This document shows, in pieces, positions 29,586 through 29,589 of a stretch of DNA of 29,589 bases (position 1 is the first letter of the stretch; each line of letters begins with the position of its first letter). Origin of the DNA: Pelagophyceae sp. CCMP2097. Taxonomy: Eukaryota > Sar > Pelagophyceae. The notes beneath the pieces were generated by a model that had not been told where the DNA came from, did no database searches, and was given only the letters and a program-made list of their open reading frames with translations. A program made the translations under genes and the position numbers. The stretch is taken from positions 22,401 to 51,989 of the forward strand of contig MU657523.1 in the NCBI GenBank assembly GCA_026770575.1, in the 5' to 3' direction.

Positions 29586-29589
29586 CATA

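Larger units (their letters stand above)
28960..29589. other. AT-rich right edge
   Basis: No gene is supported. It holds the 5' flank of the CNB gene (28960 to about 29100), the second copy of the 193-bp repeat (29161-29353), a stretch with two roughly 31-bp direct repeats (ATTTCGTGTGAAAATCAAG type, about 29506-29567) and a perfect 12-bp inverted repeat at the edge. The minus-strand open frame over the repeat is not considered coding. Confidence 0.55.

Noticed and set aside
1..29589. CRISPR, insertion sequence, integrase or viral genes
   Set aside because: No transposase, capsid, polymerase or spaced repeat array was found in any frame.

Overview
The window is nuclear DNA from a GC-rich, gene-dense eukaryote, most likely a stramenopile alga of the pelagophyte type (Aureococcus/Pelagomonas-like). 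The lineage is inferred, not proven. The evidence is split genes with very short introns, several N-terminal signal-like peptides, strong G/C bias at third codon positions, and AT-rich intergenic DNA. No prokaryotic, viral, CRISPR, rRNA or tRNA signature was found. I reconstructed 13 protein genes exon by exon by joining reading frames at splice sites. Every predicted CDS closes in frame (10 spliced genes, 40 introns of 41 to 174 nt). The commonest 5' splice site is GTGCG (23 of 40), then GTGAG (8). Acceptors are TAG (29) or CAG (11). Four introns appear to be GC-AG with donor GCGCG.

Left part (1-9560): an unassigned left edge, then a 1444-residue chromatin reader on the minus strand (bromodomain, methyl-CpG-binding-like domain, BAZ-like C-terminal motif). 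A roughly 500-base divergent promoter region separates it from a ten-exon plus-strand gene. That gene encodes a class II glutamine amidotransferase + SIS protein (GFAT/GlmS-like) with two membrane segments and a low-complexity tail. Its ATG start codon is split by an intron.

Middle (9561-19145): an acidic protein with three NGRxPT repeats; 6-phosphogluconate dehydrogenase in 12 exons; two minus-strand genes of unknown function with signal-like N-termini (one ends in a SAM domain); a METTL21-type protein methyltransferase; and an SLC35F-type transporter.

Right part (19146-29589): a small membrane protein on the minus strand; an AT-rich 1.5 kb stretch with a 14-bp tandem repeat, a GC island and the first copy of a 193-bp dispersed repeat; a secretory-type aspartyl/asparaginyl beta-hydroxylase; a 917-residue AAA ATPase of the ATAD1/Msp1/DAA1-like group with a signal-like N-terminus; and a minus-strand cyclic-nucleotide-binding-fold protein carrying six RRPS motifs. 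The right edge holds the second copy of the 193-bp repeat and a perfect hairpin.

The genes do not form an operon or a single pathway. Common threads are carbohydrate or nucleotide-sugar related enzymes (GFAT-like, 6PGDH, SLC35-like) and several proteins predicted to enter the secretory or plastid route, but this is only co-location. The most unusual signals are the GCGCG-AG introns, the split start codon, the membrane-spanning GFAT-like protein and the RRPS-repeat protein. All gene models come from sequence reading only.
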